Assembly (NCBI RefSeq): GCF_018070045.1
Contig: NZ_JAGPYK010000001.1
Span: 186,001 to 250,000 of the forward strand
Length of the DNA stretch: 64,000 bases
Direction: 5' to 3'
Source of the DNA: Micromonospora sp. U21
GTDB lineage: Bacteria > Actinomycetota > Actinomycetes > Mycobacteriales > Micromonosporaceae
Shown here: positions 17,517 through 28,853 of the stretch, in pieces
Numbering within the stretch: position 1 is the first letter of the stretch
How the letters are laid out: every line of letters begins with the position of its first letter
The notes under the pieces: model-generated
The model's input: the letters and a program-made list of their open reading frames with translations, nothing else
What the model was told of the DNA's origin: nothing
Database searches by the model: none
Program-made: the position numbers and the translations under genes

Positions 17517-18344
17517 TCAGCTACCGGCGGTCAGGCCCTTCAGCATCTCGGCGAAGTCGGCGGTCTCCGCCGGCGGCGGCGTCTCGATGGTCACCGCCTT
17601 GCCGTAGTCGGTGTAGTCGACCGTCATGTCGCCCATCGTGCCCATGAGCATGCCCACGCGGCGCGGCCGGTACTGCTCGTCGACCCAGAGGTCGACCTTG
17701 ATCTCCTTGACGCCCAGCTTGGCGTACTGCTTCTCGACACCCGCCCGCAGCTCGGCGTCGACCTGCCCCAGGTAGGTGGCGACAGGGGCGGTGACGGTGT
17801 AGTGGACGGTAGCCGCCCCGTTCACCGTCTCCTGGCCGACGACCGTCGCACCCTCCGTGGCGAGCAGGGTCTTGACCTGCTTGGTCGGGTCAACGTCCTC
17901 GAACTGCTTGGAGAGGTCCATCCCCGCCTGCTCGCCCACGGCGGCCAGGTCCATCTTCATCCAGCGCTTCCCGCCCGTGTTCTCGCGGTCTTTCGCCGGA
18001 ATCTCGACGTACATCACGGCACCGATCATCCGGACGGTGGTCGGAGTGCCGTCCGGGCCCGCCGTCGTCATCTCGGCCTTGAGCGGGTCACCCAGGTCCA
18101 GGACACCCTGCATCGAGATCTTCTGGCCGCCCGCCGTGCCCTTCATCGTCACGGTCATCGACTCGGTCTTGTCCGTGGCGTCGATCGTCTTCTGCAACGA
18201 CCCCTTGAGATCGCTGGCGAGCAGCTCCAGGACGCTGGGCTGCTTCGGCGCCTCGGACGAGCCGGACGTAGCGCCGCAGGCGGAGACAGCGAGCGCGGTG
18301 ACCGCCGAGACCGCCACAACCGCGGTCTTCTTCCAAAGTGACAC
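17517..18344 (-). CDS. LppX/LprG-type lipoprotein
   Basis: 275 residues from GTG 18344 (VSLWKKTAVVAVSAVTALA) with a lipobox ending VSAC. The mature domain (MTVTMKGTAGGQKISMQG, VRMIGAVMYVEIP, VHYTVTAPVATYLGQ, IKVDLWVDEQYRPRRV) has the alternating pattern of the LolA-like LppX_LprAFG family. Those proteins carry lipids across the envelope or help assemble it. Its ligand is unknown. It is monocistronic, with a palindromic operator candidate upstream. Confidence 0.85.
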   Translation of the reverse strand: MSLWKKTAVVAVSAVTALAVSACGATSGSSEAPKQPSVLELLASDLKGSLQKTIDATDKTESMTVTMKGTAGGQKISMQGVLDLGDPLKAEMTTAGPDGTPTTVRMIGAVMYVEIPAKDRENTGGKRWMKMDLAAVGEQAGMDLSKQFEDVDPTKQVKTLLATEGATVVGQETVNGAATVHYTVTAPVATYLGQVDAELRAGVEKQYAKLGVKEIKVDLWVDEQYRPRRVGMLMGTMGDMTVDYTDYGKAVTIETPPPAETADFAEMLKGLTAGS

Positions 18345-18371
18345 GTGAAGGCTTCTTTCCCCCGAAGGATT

Positions 18372-18387
18372 TTGGGGATCTCCCCAA
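18372..18387. promoter_or_regulatory. inverted repeat upstream of the lipoprotein gene
   Basis: TTGGGGATCTCCCCAA, perfect 7-base arms around TC, lies 28 bases before the lipoprotein start codon. It is placed where a repressor or response regulator would act. The cognate factor is not identifiable here. Confidence 0.45.
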
Positions 18388-18451
18388 TAGACCGACGACA
18401 CGCTAGCCCACGCGGTCAGCCTCGGGGTAACACCTTTCCGCCGTTGGCGCG

Positions 18452-18530
18452 GTGATCGACACGGGATCGCTGATATCGCGGTGTCCAGGCAGGCGGGACG
18501 CCCCGATATCGCTGATCTCGTGTTGATCAC
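18452..18530. repeat. long imperfect hairpin element (GATC-ended), copy 1
   Basis: Arms 18452-18481 and 18501-18530 are 30 bases long and match at 24 positions. They flank a 19-base loop and end in GTGATC/GATCAC. It lies between ilvD (3' side) and the lipoprotein promoter. It is too long and imperfect for a simple terminator, and it resembles in design the hairpins at 32949-33012 and 52197-52255. Confidence 0.65.
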
Positions 18531-18573
18531 GCGGGCGAGCTGCGTGGCAGCTCAGTCACCGGCAGGCTGCGAC

Positions 18574-20421
18574 TCACTCCGGGACGCGGCGGTAGGCGCC
18601 GTCGCTGGCCGAGGTGGCCATCGAGGCGTACGCGCGCAGCGCCGCCGACACCGGCCGCTGCCGGTCGGTCGGGGTGTACGGCTTGTCGCGCTTCTCCTCG
18701 GCCACCCGTCGCGCCTGCAGCTCCTCGGCGGGCACGTTCAGCTCGATCGACCGACTGGGGATGTCGATGACGACCTCGTCGCCGTCGCGGACCAGGGCGA
18801 TCAGCCCGCCGGAGGCCGCCTCGGGGGAGACGTGCCCGATGGAGAGGCCGGAGGTGCCACCGGAGAAACGGCCGTCGGTGAGCAGCGCACAGGAGCGGCC
18901 CAGCCCGCGGCCCTTGAGGAACGAGGTGGGGTAGAGCATCTCCTGCATGCCGGGGCCGCCCTTGGGCCCCTCGTACCGGATCACCACGACGTCCCCGGCG
19001 ACCACCTGCTTGGCGAGGATCGCGGTCACCGCGTCGTCCTGCGACTCGTAGACCTTCGCCGGGCCACGGAAGGTCAGGCAGTCGTCCGGCACTCCGGCGG
19101 TCTTCACCACGCTGCCCTCGGGCGCCAGGTTGCCGTGCAGGATGGCCAGCCCGCCGTCGGCGGAGTACGCGTGCCCGCGGTCCCGGATGCAGCCGCCAGC
19201 CGCGTCGGTGTCCAGCGACGACCACCGGTTGGTGGTGGAGAACGGCTCGGTGGTGCGCACCCCGCCCGGCGCGGCGTGGAACAACTCGACCGCCGTCGGC
19301 GTCGGCGAGCCGCCGCGCACGTCCCAGTCGGTGAGCCACTGCGCCAGCGAGGGGGAGTGCACGGCGTGCACGTCCCGGTTGAGCTGCCCGGCACGATCCA
19401 GTTCGCCGAGGATCGCCGGGATTCCGCCGGCCCGGTGCACGTCCTCCATGTGGTACATCGGCGAGTTCGGTGCGACCTTGGCCAGGCAGGGCACCCGCCG
19501 GGAGATCGCGTCGATGTCGGCGACGCCGAAGTCCATCTCGGCCTCGCGCGCGGCGGCGAGCAGGTGCAGCACCGTGTTGGTGGAGCCACCCATCGCCACG
19601 TCCAGGGCGACCGCGTTCTCGAACGCGGCCTTGGAGGCGACCGTGCGGGGCAGCACCGAGTCGTCGTCGCCGTCGTACCAGCGCTTGGCGATCCCCACGA
19701 CGGTGCGGCCGGCCTCGACGAAGAGCGACCGGCGCGCGGCGTGGGTGGCCAGCGTCGAGCCGTTGCCGGGCAGCGCCAGCCCGATCGCCTCGGTGAGGCA
19801 GTTCATCGAGTTGGCGGTGAACATCCCGGAGCACGAGCCGCAGGTGGGGCAGGCGGAGCGCTCGATCTCGCCGAGCTGCTCGTCGGTCACCGCCTCGTTC
19901 GAGGAGGCGATCATCGCGTCGATCAGGTCGATCTTGCTGTGCACGACGCCTTCGATCGCCATCGTCTTGCCGGCCTCCATCGGGCCACCGGAGACGAAGA
20001 CGGTCGGGATGTTGAGCCGCAGCGCGGCCAGCAGCATGCCGGGAGTGATCTTGTCGCAGTTCGAGATGCAGACCAGGGCGTCCGCGCAGTGCGCGTTGAC
20101 CATGTACTCCACCGCGTCGGCGATCAGCTCTCGGCTGGGCAGCGAGTAGAGCATCCCGCCGTGGCCCATCGCGATGCCGTCGTCGACCGCGATGGTGTTG
20201 AACTCCCGCCCCACCCCGCCGGCCTCGGCCACCGCGTCGGCGACGAGGCCGCCCATGTCCTTGAGGTGCACGTGACCCGGCACGAACTGGGTGAAACTGT
20301 TGGCGATGGCGACGATCGGCTTGCCGAAATCGTCGTCGGTCATCCCGGTGGCCCGCCACAGGGCCCGGGCGCCGGCCATCGTCCGACCGTGTGTGGAGGT
20401 CCTCGACCGCAGCTCAGGCAT
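18574..20421 (-). CDS. ilvD: dihydroxy-acid dehydratase
   Basis: 615 residues from ATG 20421 ([20 protein letters not shown]), the conserved actinobacterial start; ATG 20433 is an in-frame alternative. It makes 2-oxo acids from dihydroxy acids in the third step of isoleucine and valine synthesis. The iron-sulfur cysteines are in [12 protein letters not shown] and [19 protein letters not shown]. The IlvD/Edd signatures are [10 protein letters not shown] and the C-terminal [15 protein letters not shown]. It stands alone, divergent from the GGDEF-EAL gene over 110 bases. TGTGTCCCAACA on the plus strand at 20470-20481 resembles sequences before leuC and leuB. Confidence 0.95.
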   Translation of the reverse strand: MPELRSRTSTHGRTMAGARALWRATGMTDDDFGKPIVAIANSFTQFVPGHVHLKDMGGLVADAVAEAGGVGREFNTIAVDDGIAMGHGGMLYSLPSRELIADAVEYMVNAHCADALVCISNCDKITPGMLLAALRLNIPTVFVSGGPMEAGKTMAIEGVVHSKIDLIDAMIASSNEAVTDEQLGEIERSACPTCGSCSGMFTANSMNCLTEAIGLALPGNGSTLATHAARRSLFVEAGRTVVGIAKRWYDGDDDSVLPRTVASKAAFENAVALDVAMGGSTNTVLHLLAAAREAEMDFGVADIDAISRRVPCLAKVAPNSPMYHMEDVHRAGGIPAILGELDRAGQLNRDVHAVHSPSLAQWLTDWDVRGGSPTPTAVELFHAAPGGVRTTEPFSTTNRWSSLDTDAAGGCIRDRGHAYSADGGLAILHGNLAPEGSVVKTAGVPDDCLTFRGPAKVYESQDDAVTAILAKQVVAGDVVVIRYEGPKGGPGMQEMLYPTSFLKGRGLGRSCALLTDGRFSGGTSGLSIGHVSPEAASGGLIALVRDGDEVVIDIPSRSIELNVPAEELQARRVAEEKRDKPYTPTDRQRPVSAALRAYASMATSASDGAYRRVPE

Positions 20422-20531
20422 GCGTACCAGCATGACACCGCCAGCGCGCCGGCTGTCCCGAGCGGGCGCCGTGTCCCAACAGATGCACACCCGGTCCCCA
20501 CGACGAGCGCTCATCCGGCACTCTTGAGTGC

Positions 20532-22904
20532 GTGCACTTCCCCCCGGGCATGGTCGCTGTGGCGGCGCTGAGCGGGCTCGTCGCCGCTGCCGCCGCCGCA
20601 CTGCTGACCGTGGTCGCCCGGCGGCGCACCGGGCCCCGCCGCCCGGCGCACGTACTGCTCGCGGTTGCCGCCGGCGCCGCCCTGTTCAGCCTCCTGGTCG
20701 GGGTGGCGACCGTGCTCGCCACCGGCGAGCACTGGGCGTACGAGCAGGGGCAGCGCACCGGGTGGGCCACGGCGGTGGCGATCGGCACGGCGGTGAGTGG
20801 GCTTGCCTTCGCCGCCGGCCTGCTCCGGCTGCCCGGTGTGGCCGCCACCGCGGCGGGAACCGCCCGGCTCGCCCTGGACGGGTTGATCATGGCCGCCGCG
20901 CTCTGGTTCGTCGGTTGGGTGCTCTTCTCCGAGCCCACCCGGCTGCTCGGCGCCGCCACCCCGATGGCGTGCCCGGCGATCCTGCTGGCCACGGTGAGCG
21001 CCGCGCTCGGCGCCGGGCTCTGCGTGATCGTCGTCTTCCGCGCCGCCGCCCCGCGTCGGCGGCTGGCCGCACTCGGCGCGGGCATCAGCGCCGTGACATG
21101 CGGCGGGTTGGGTCTCGCCGCCGGGCTCTGTCAGGCCGGGCCGAGCATGGCGCTGACCGGCGCGGCGGTGCTCGCCGCCGGTCTGCTGACCGTCGCGCTC
21201 GCGGTGCACCGCGCCGACCGGCCGGGTCAGGTCGACCTGGACCTGATCGGTCGCGACGGCGAGTACGCGATCGCCCCGATGCTGGCGATGGCCGCCTCGG
21301 CGATGTACCACCTCCTTCAGGACGGCCGGTTCACCGCGGCGGGCATCGTCGCCGGCAGCGTGGAGGGCTTCGCCCTGGTGGCCCGGCAGTACCTCACCCT
21401 CAATGACGTCCGGAACTACGCCGGCCGGCTGGCCGAGCGGGAGGCCCACTTCCGCGAGCTGGCGCACACCGATCCGCTGACCGCGCTGGCCAACCGGCGC
21501 GGGTTGCTGCGCGCGCTGCACGACAGCGCCGCGGCGGGCACCCCGTGCGTGCTGCTCGGTCTGGACCTGGACGGCTTCAAGAACGTCAACGACATGCGCG
21601 GCCACGACGTGGGCGACGCCGTGCTGGCCGAGGTGGGCCGGCGGCTGCGCGGCAACCTGCGCCCCGGCGACGTGGCGGCCCGGCTCGGCGGCGACGAGTT
21701 CGCCGTGCTCATGGCGGGTCGGCCCGCCGACGCGGATCGGGTCGCCGAGCGGCTGCTCGGGGTGCTCAACCGGCCGTACGACCAGCCGGAAGGGCCCGTC
21801 TTCCTGTCGGTGAGCATCGGGGTGGCCGGGTGGGCCGGCGAGCCGGACGTGGAGTTGCTGCTGCGCCATGCCGACCTGGCGCTGCGCTACGCCAAGCAGC
21901 GCGGCAAGAACCGGATCGAGCGCTACGACGCCACGTACGACCAGTTGCTGCGCCGGCGTACGACACTGGAGCACGAGCTGCGCGGCGCGATCGACCGCGA
22001 CGAGCTGCGGCTGGCCTTCCAGCCGGTGGCCTCGCTGCCGTCGGTGCGGCCGGTCGGCGCCGAGGCGCTGCTCCGCTGGCACCACCCCGAGCTGGGCAAC
22101 GTCCGCCCGGACGAGTTCATCCCGCTGGCCGAGGAGTGCGGCATGATCGCCACCCTCGGCGCCTGGGTGCTGCACCAGGCCTGCTATCAGCTCTCCCGCT
22201 GGCTGGCCGACGGGCACGACGTCTGGGTCTCGGTGAACGTCTCCCCGCGCGAGCTGCACGCCCCGGAGTACGTGGTACAGGTCGCCGAGGCGCTGCGCGC
22301 CCACCACGTGCCGCCGCAGCGGCTGGTGCTGGAGGTCACCGAGCACGCGGTCGCCACCGACCTCGACGAGCTGATCCGGCGGCTGACCGCGCTGCGGCTG
22401 ACCGGTGTCCGGATCGCGTTGGACGACTTCGGCGCCGGCTACTCCTCGCTGGGGCAGCTGCGCCGGCTGCCGATCGACATCCTGAAGATCGACCACAGCC
22501 TGGTCGCCGAGCACGAGCCGGTCCGCCCGGTCGGCGCGGACGGTCCGGCGTTCGCGCCGATGGTCGACATCGTCATGCGACTGGGCCACCAGCTGGGGCT
22601 GGAGGTGATCGCCGAGGGGGTGACCACCCCCACCGAGCTGGCCGCGGTGGTGGCCGCCGGCTGCCGGTTCGGCCAGGGCGCGCTCTTCGGCTGGGGCGTG
22701 CCGGCCGAGCACCTGGAGGCGATGTTGGAGGCGGCCACCTCGCCGGGTGCGCGGCCCGCCCCGCTGCCCGCGCCACGCCGGGTTCCGCGCGGGTCCGGGC
22801 AGGTCATCCCGGTCGCCGAGGGCGCGTCGCCGCCCAACGCGCCGCGCTCCGTTAACCAACATGTGGGATCAGTTGACTCATCGCGTGAGATGCGTCAGGC
22901 TTAG
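20532..22904 (+). CDS. membrane GGDEF-EAL protein (c-di-GMP turnover)
   Basis: 790 residues if GTG 20532 is the start; ATG 20550 is possible and neither has a Shine-Dalgarno. About seven or more membrane segments fill the first 280 residues and look like a membrane sensor. The GGDEF domain is intact ([27 protein letters not shown]). The EAL domain is intact too ([51 protein letters not shown]). Both synthesis and hydrolysis of c-di-GMP are possible. The last 40 residues are a Pro/Ala-rich tail, and the ilvB promoter lies inside the end of this gene. Confidence 0.9.
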   Translation: MHFPPGMVAVAALSGLVAAAAAALLTVVARRRTGPRRPAHVLLAVAAGAALFSLLVGVATVLATGEHWAYEQGQRTGWATAVAIGTAVSGLAFAAGLLRLPGVAATAAGTARLALDGLIMAAALWFVGWVLFSEPTRLLGAATPMACPAILLATVSAALGAGLCVIVVFRAAAPRRRLAALGAGISAVTCGGLGLAAGLCQAGPSMALTGAAVLAAGLLTVALAVHRADRPGQVDLDLIGRDGEYAIAPMLAMAASAMYHLLQDGRFTAAGIVAGSVEGFALVARQYLTLNDVRNYAGRLAEREAHFRELAHTDPLTALANRRGLLRALHDSAAAGTPCVLLGLDLDGFKNVNDMRGHDVGDAVLAEVGRRLRGNLRPGDVAARLGGDEFAVLMAGRPADADRVAERLLGVLNRPYDQPEGPVFLSVSIGVAGWAGEPDVELLLRHADLALRYAKQRGKNRIERYDATYDQLLRRRTTLEHELRGAIDRDELRLAFQPVASLPSVRPVGAEALLRWHHPELGNVRPDEFIPLAEECGMIATLGAWVLHQACYQLSRWLADGHDVWVSVNVSPRELHAPEYVVQVAEALRAHHVPPQRLVLEVTEHAVATDLDELIRRLTALRLTGVRIALDDFGAGYSSLGQLRRLPIDILKIDHSLVAEHEPVRPVGADGPAFAPMVDIVMRLGHQLGLEVIAEGVTTPTELAAVVAAGCRFGQGALFGWGVPAEHLEAMLEAATSPGARPAPLPAPRRVPRGSGQVIPVAEGASPPNAPRSVNQHVGSVDSSREMRQA
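22873..22901 (+). promoter_or_regulatory. ilvB leader promoter
   Basis: TTGACT (22873-22878), a 17-base spacer and CAGGCT (22896-22901) sit inside the 3' end of the GGDEF-EAL gene. The ATG of the leader peptide (22909) is seven bases after the -10 element, so the leader mRNA is predicted to be leaderless. Confidence 0.55.
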
Positions 22905-22908
22905 CCAC

Positions 22909-22944
22909 ATGTCGTCGTACCGGTCGCTGCGAGTACTTACCTGA
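22909..22944 (+). CDS. ilvB leader peptide (attenuation)
   Basis: ATG to TGA codes MSSYRSLRVLT, 11 residues. The last sense codons are CTG CGA GTA CTT ACC. GTA and CTT are rare in this high-GC genome and specify valine and leucine, so ribosomes should stall there when these charged tRNAs are scarce. The stop codon lies in the first base pairs of the following hairpin. No Shine-Dalgarno is seen; initiation is probably leaderless. Confidence 0.72.
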   Translation: MSSYRSLRVLT

Positions 22945-23006
22945 GCGCACTCTCCCTCATCGAGAGTGCGCTGGCCCCGTGCATCTGCACGAGGGCCGTT
23001 TTTATT
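22944..23006 (+). terminator. ilvB attenuator: anti-/pause hairpin and rho-independent terminator
   Basis: First hairpin: AGCGCACTCTC (22944-22954) with GAGAGTGCGCT (22962-22972), 11 perfect pairs overlapping the leader stop. Second: GGCCCCGTGCA (22973-22983) with TGCACGAGGGCC (22986-22997, one bulged A), followed at once by GTTTTTATT. This is a classical intrinsic terminator inside the 5' leader, 86 bases before ilvB. Together with the leader peptide it forms a transcription attenuator. Confidence 0.78.
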
Positions 23007-23091
23007 GCCATCGGAACCTGTCGGGGCGGGCCCCGCCCGCGTCGCATCGCTTGACAAGCCCCAGCCATTCCAGCCGAAGGCCAGAACCGCC

Positions 23092-24977
23092 ATGACGAGA
23101 CCCACGCCCGAGACCCTCGCCCACACCGCCCGGCGCTCCCGTGCGGCCGCCGAGCCGGCCGGCGACGTCGACCCCGCCGCCGCCGCGCGCGCCGCGGCCA
23201 CCCCGGCCGTCCCGGCGGTACGGACACCCGCTCCGGCGCAGGTCTCCGGTGCCGGCTCGCTCGTGCGGTCCCTTGAGGCGCTCGACGTCGACGTCGTCTT
23301 CGGCATTCCGGGCGGCGCGATCCTGCCGGCGTACGACCCGCTCTACGACTCCACCGTCCGGCACATCCTGGTCCGCCACGAGCAGGGCGCCGGTCACGCG
23401 GCGACCGGGTACGCGCAGGCCACCGGCAAGGTGGGCGTCTGTATCGCCACCTCCGGCCCGGGCGCGACCAACCTGGTCACCCCGATCGCCGACGCGTACA
23501 TGGACTCCGTGGCGATGGTGGCGATCACCGGCCAGGTGGCCCGCCCGTCGATCGGCACCGACGCCTTCCAGGAGGCGGACATCCAGGGCATCACCCTGCC
23601 GATCACCAAGCACAACTTCCTCGTGCAGACCCCCGAGGAGATCCCGCAGGTGCTGGCCGAGGCGTTCCACCTGGCCAGCACCGGCCGGCCCGGCCCGGTG
23701 CTGGTCGACATCCCCAAGGACGTGCTCCAGGCGTCGACCACCTTCGCCTGGCCGCCCACCCTGGACCTGCCCGGCTACCGGCCCACCCTGCACCCGCACG
23801 GCAAGCAGATCCGGGAGGCGGCCCGGCTGATGGCCGGCGCCCGCCGGCCGGTGCTCTACGTGGGTGGCGGCGTGCTCAAGGCCGGTGCCACGGACGGGCT
23901 GCGCCGGCTGGCCGAGCTGACCGGCATCCCGGTGGTCACCACGCTGATGGCGCTCGGCGCGTTCCCCGACTCGCATCCGCAGCACCTGGGGATGCCCGGC
24001 ATGCACGGCACCGTGGCCGCGGTCTACGGCCTGCAGAAGGCGGATCTGATCGTCGCGCTGGGTGCGCGGTTCGACGACCGGGTCACCGGCAAGCTCGACT
24101 CGTTCGCCCCGGACGCGATGGTGGTGCACGCCGACATCGACCCCGCGGAAATCGGCAAGAACCGGCACGCGGACGTGCCGATCGTCGGCGACGCCCGGCA
24201 CGTCATCGACGAGCTGATCGCGGCGGTGACCGTCGAGCGGTCGGCCGGGCACGGCAGTGACCTGGGCGACTGGTGGACCCAGCTCGACGACCTGCGCAAC
24301 CGCTACCCGCTGGGCTACGACGAGCCGGCCGACGGCACGCTGTCCCCGCAGTACGTGATCAAGCGGCTGGGCGAGATCGTCGGGCCGGACGCGATCTACG
24401 TGGCCGGGGTGGGCCAGCACCAGATGTGGGCCTCGCAGTTCATCTCCTACGAGAAGCCGCACACGTGGTTGAACTCCGGTGGCCTCGGCACGATGGGCTA
24501 CGCGGTGCCGGCGGCGATGGGCGCCAAGGTCGGCAAGCCGGACACGGTGGTCTGGGCGGTGGATGGTGACGGCTGCTTCCAGATGACCAACCAGGAGCTG
24601 GCCACCTGCGCGCTGGAGGGCATCCCGGTCAAGATCGCCGTGATCAACAACGGCAACCTCGGCATGGTCCGGCAGTGGCAGACGCTGTTCTACAACGAGC
24701 GTTACTCCAACACCGACCTCGGCACCCACAAGCACCGCATCCCCGACTTCGTGAAGCTCGCCGAGGCGCTGGGCTGCATCGGGCTGCGCTGCGAGAACGC
24801 CGACGACGTGGACAAGACCATCGCCGCCGCCATGGAGATCAACGACGCCCCGGTGGTGATCGACTTCGTGGTCGGCAAGGACGCCATGGTCTGGCCGATG
24901 GTCGCCGCCGGCACCAGCAACGACGAGATCATGTTCGCCCGCGGCGTCCGCCCGGTCTTCGACGAGGATGACATCTG

Positions 24978-24978
<1 letters not shown>
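23092..24978 (+). CDS. ilvB: acetolactate synthase, large (catalytic) subunit
   Basis: 628 residues from ATG 23092 with GAAGG upstream. It condenses pyruvate with pyruvate or 2-oxobutyrate, the committed step to valine, leucine and isoleucine. The catalytic Glu is in [15 protein letters not shown], the FAD/central domain starts near [17 protein letters not shown], and thiamine diphosphate binding is [15 protein letters not shown] to VINN. The first 50 residues are an Ala/Pro-rich extension common in actinobacteria. It overlaps ilvN by one base (TGATG) and is expressed through the upstream attenuator. Confidence 0.96.
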
Positions 24979-26563
<1,585 letters not shown>

Positions 26564-26569
26564 CGTCGC

Positions 26570-26617
26570 CGCGGGGGACCGTCCGGCCGTCCAGAAACGG
26601 CCGGACGGTCCCCCGCG
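26570..26617 (+). terminator. terminator of the ilvBNC operon
   Basis: A perfect 21-base stem, 26570-26590 with 26597-26617, and a six-base loop CCAGAA lie seven bases after the ilvC stop. It has no T-run, typical for strong GC-rich actinomycete terminators. Confidence 0.85.
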
Positions 26618-27172
26618 TGTCCATATCGTCGGTGCTCACTTGCTGGGACCGGGTGACCAACGCCTCGGCCAGCTTCCGCCGATCCCGCAGAGATCGACTT
26701 GCGTCAGCCGCGCCAGGGTGTCCTCGCCAACCTGCGCTGAGCACCGAGCCGGTGTCGTCGGCCGCCGTGACATGTCTGTTGAGGCGATATACCTGTGGGT
26801 CATATCTATGACTCACAGGTATATCGGTCAAGAGTGTGCGACCCGCCCGGCCCGCCCGGCCCGGCGGATGGGCGGCCGGCGGCGCGACGCCGCGAGACCA
26901 GCGGCCCGGAGCGGCACCTCCCGGAGGGCCGCTGCCCTCGTTCGTCGTCGGCCGCGCAACCGTGACGACCGGGCGAACGGACGATGTCCGGCGTCCGACC
27001 CGGCGTGTGAGGGCCCTCACCCCAGAGACCGGAACATGCCGACCAGCGGGGCCCCTACGATCGCGGGTAGGTGCGCAGCAGGCACCTGACGGCCACGGCA
27101 CGGATCAGCGCAGGGCGCAGTGCGGCGCCTTGCCGCCCCGGCCGATCGTAAACACGACCTCTACGAGGACCG
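26618..27172. other. 555-base intergenic region before serA
   Basis: No open frame on either strand has convincing codon use or recognisable domains. One minus-strand frame around 26600-26830 reads RRKLAEALVTRSQQV but has no start and no known match. The region holds a long palindrome (26785-26826), unusually AT-rich at its centre, and the serA 5' leader with GAGG before the start codon. It may be a decayed gene plus its surviving operator. Confidence 0.5.
26785..26826. promoter_or_regulatory. orphan long palindrome (operator-like)
   Basis: CGATATACCTGTG (26785-26797) and CACAGGTATATCG (26814-26826) are perfect 13-base arms. Inside them GTCAT and ATGAC pair again around ATCT. The low GC, strict symmetry and 42-base span suggest a regulator dimer-of-dimers site (PadR or GntR type) rather than a terminator. 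No regulator gene is adjacent. Confidence 0.6.
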
Positions 27173-28771
27173 ATGAATCCTGTCGTACTGATCGCCGAAG
27201 AACTCGCCCCCGCCGCCATCGAGGTGCTCGCCCACGACTTCGACGTCCGTCACGTCGACGGCACCGACCGTCCGGCCCTGCTCTCGGCGCTCTCCGAGGC
27301 CGACGCCGTCATCGTGCGCAGCGCGACCCAGATCGACGCCGAGGCGATCGCCGCCGCGCCGCGCCTCAAGGTGGTCGCCCGGGCGGGCGTCGGGCTGGAC
27401 AACGTCGAGGTGCCGGCCGCCACCGCGCGGGGCGTCATGGTCGTCAACGCGCCCACCTCGAACATCGTCTCCGCCGCGGAGCAGGCTGTCGCGCTGCTCC
27501 TCGCCGTGGCCCGCAACACCGCGAGCGCCAGCGCCGCGCTCAAGGTGGGGGAGTGGAAGCGGTCGAAGTACACCGGCGTCGAGGTGCAGGGCAAGACGGT
27601 CGGCGTGGTCGGGCTGGGCCGCATCGGGGTGCTCTTCGCGCAGCGTATCGCCGCGTTCGGCACCCGGCTGATCGCGTACGACCCGTACATCCAGCCGGCC
27701 CGGGCGGCGCAGCTCGGCGTGCGCCTGGTCGGGCTGGAGGAGCTGCTGCGGGAGAGCGACTTCATCTCCATCCACCTGCCGAAGACCCCCGAGACGGTGG
27801 GCCTGATCGGTGAGAAGGAGCTGGCGATCGTCAAGCCGGGCGTGCGCATCGTCAACGCCGCCCGCGGTGGTCTGGTCGACGAGCAGGCGCTCGCGGACGC
27901 CATCGCCGAGGGCCGCGTCGCCGGCGCCGGCGTTGACGTGTACTCCAAGGAGCCCTGCACCTCCTCGCCGCTGTTCGCCTTCGACAACGTGGTGGCCACC
28001 CCGCACCTGGGTGCCTCCACGCACGAGGCGCAGGACAAGGCCGGCCTGGCGGTGGCCAGGAGCGTGAAGCTGGCGTTGCAGGGCGAGTTCGTCCCGGACG
28101 CGGTCAACGTGCAGGCCGGTGGCGTGGTCGCCGAGGACGTGCGGCCGCTGCTCCCGCTGGCCGAGAAGCTCGGCCGCGCGTTCACCGCAGTCGCCGGCGG
28201 GGTCGCCGCCAACGTCACGGTCGAGGTCCGCGGCGAGATCGTCAGTCACGACGTGTCGGTGCTCAAGCTCGCCGCCACCAAGGGCCTGTTCAGCTCGGTC
28301 GTTGAGGAGCAGGTCACCTACGTCAACGCCCCGCACCTGGCCGCCGAGCGCGGTGTCGAGGTCACCCTGGCCAGCCTGGCCGAGACGGCGGAGCAGCCCA
28401 CCCTGGTCACGGTGCGTGGCGCGCTGCCGGACGGCCGGACGGTCAGCGTCTCCGGCACGGTCACCCATTCGGGAGTTCGCGACGTCCTGAAGCTGACCGA
28501 GGTGGACGGCTTCGACGTGGAGATCGGCGCGGAGGGCATCCTGCTCTTCCTGCGCTACGCCGACCGGCCCGGCGTCGTCGGCACCGTCGGCACCCTGCTC
28601 GGCGAGTCGGGCATCAACATCGCCGCGATGCAGGTGGCCCGGCGCGAGGCGGGTGGCGAGACGCTGATGACGCTCACCGTCGACCAGGCGCTCGGCGCGG
28701 ACCTGCTCACCTCGGCGGCCGACTCGATCGGCGCGACGGCGGCCAGCGCCGCGGACCTGCGCGACGAGTAG
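27173..28771 (+). CDS. serA: D-3-phosphoglycerate dehydrogenase
   Basis: 532 residues, the long actinobacterial form. The NAD motif is VGLGRIGVLFAQR. The catalytic Arg, Glu and His are in NAARGGLVDE, VYSKEPCT and TPHLGASTHEA. An intervening (ASB) domain follows from about residue 320, then a C-terminal ACT domain (FLRYADRPGVVGTVGTLLG, NIAAMQVARREAGG) for serine feedback. It starts serine synthesis from 3-phosphoglycerate. It is monocistronic, with ATG 27173 preceded by GAGG. Confidence 0.95.
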   Translation: MNPVVLIAEELAPAAIEVLAHDFDVRHVDGTDRPALLSALSEADAVIVRSATQIDAEAIAAAPRLKVVARAGVGLDNVEVPAATARGVMVVNAPTSNIVSAAEQAVALLLAVARNTASASAALKVGEWKRSKYTGVEVQGKTVGVVGLGRIGVLFAQRIAAFGTRLIAYDPYIQPARAAQLGVRLVGLEELLRESDFISIHLPKTPETVGLIGEKELAIVKPGVRIVNAARGGLVDEQALADAIAEGRVAGAGVDVYSKEPCTSSPLFAFDNVVATPHLGASTHEAQDKAGLAVARSVKLALQGEFVPDAVNVQAGGVVAEDVRPLLPLAEKLGRAFTAVAGGVAANVTVEVRGEIVSHDVSVLKLAATKGLFSSVVEEQVTYVNAPHLAAERGVEVTLASLAETAEQPTLVTVRGALPDGRTVSVSGTVTHSGVRDVLKLTEVDGFDVEIGAEGILLFLRYADRPGVVGTVGTLLGESGINIAAMQVARREAGGETLMTLTVDQALGADLLTSAADSIGATAASAADLRDE

Positions 28772-28788
28772 TCACGGCAGCACCACGG

Positions 28789-28813
28789 GGGGCCCGGCGA
28801 TCCGCTGGGCCCC
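28789..28813 (+). terminator. serA terminator
   Basis: GGGGCCC (28789-28795) pairs with GGGCCCC (28807-28813), followed by TTGT, 17 bases after the serA stop. Confidence 0.55.
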
Positions 28814-28853
28814 TTGTCGTACCCCGGGTGGGGTGTCCTGCCGCCCGGCCGGA

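Noticed and set aside
20434..20531. Short frame VCICWDTAP before ilvD as a leader peptide
   Set aside because: It has two Cys codons and a single Ile but no branched-chain codon run, and no terminator follows. It is in frame with ilvD and may be only an upstream extension.
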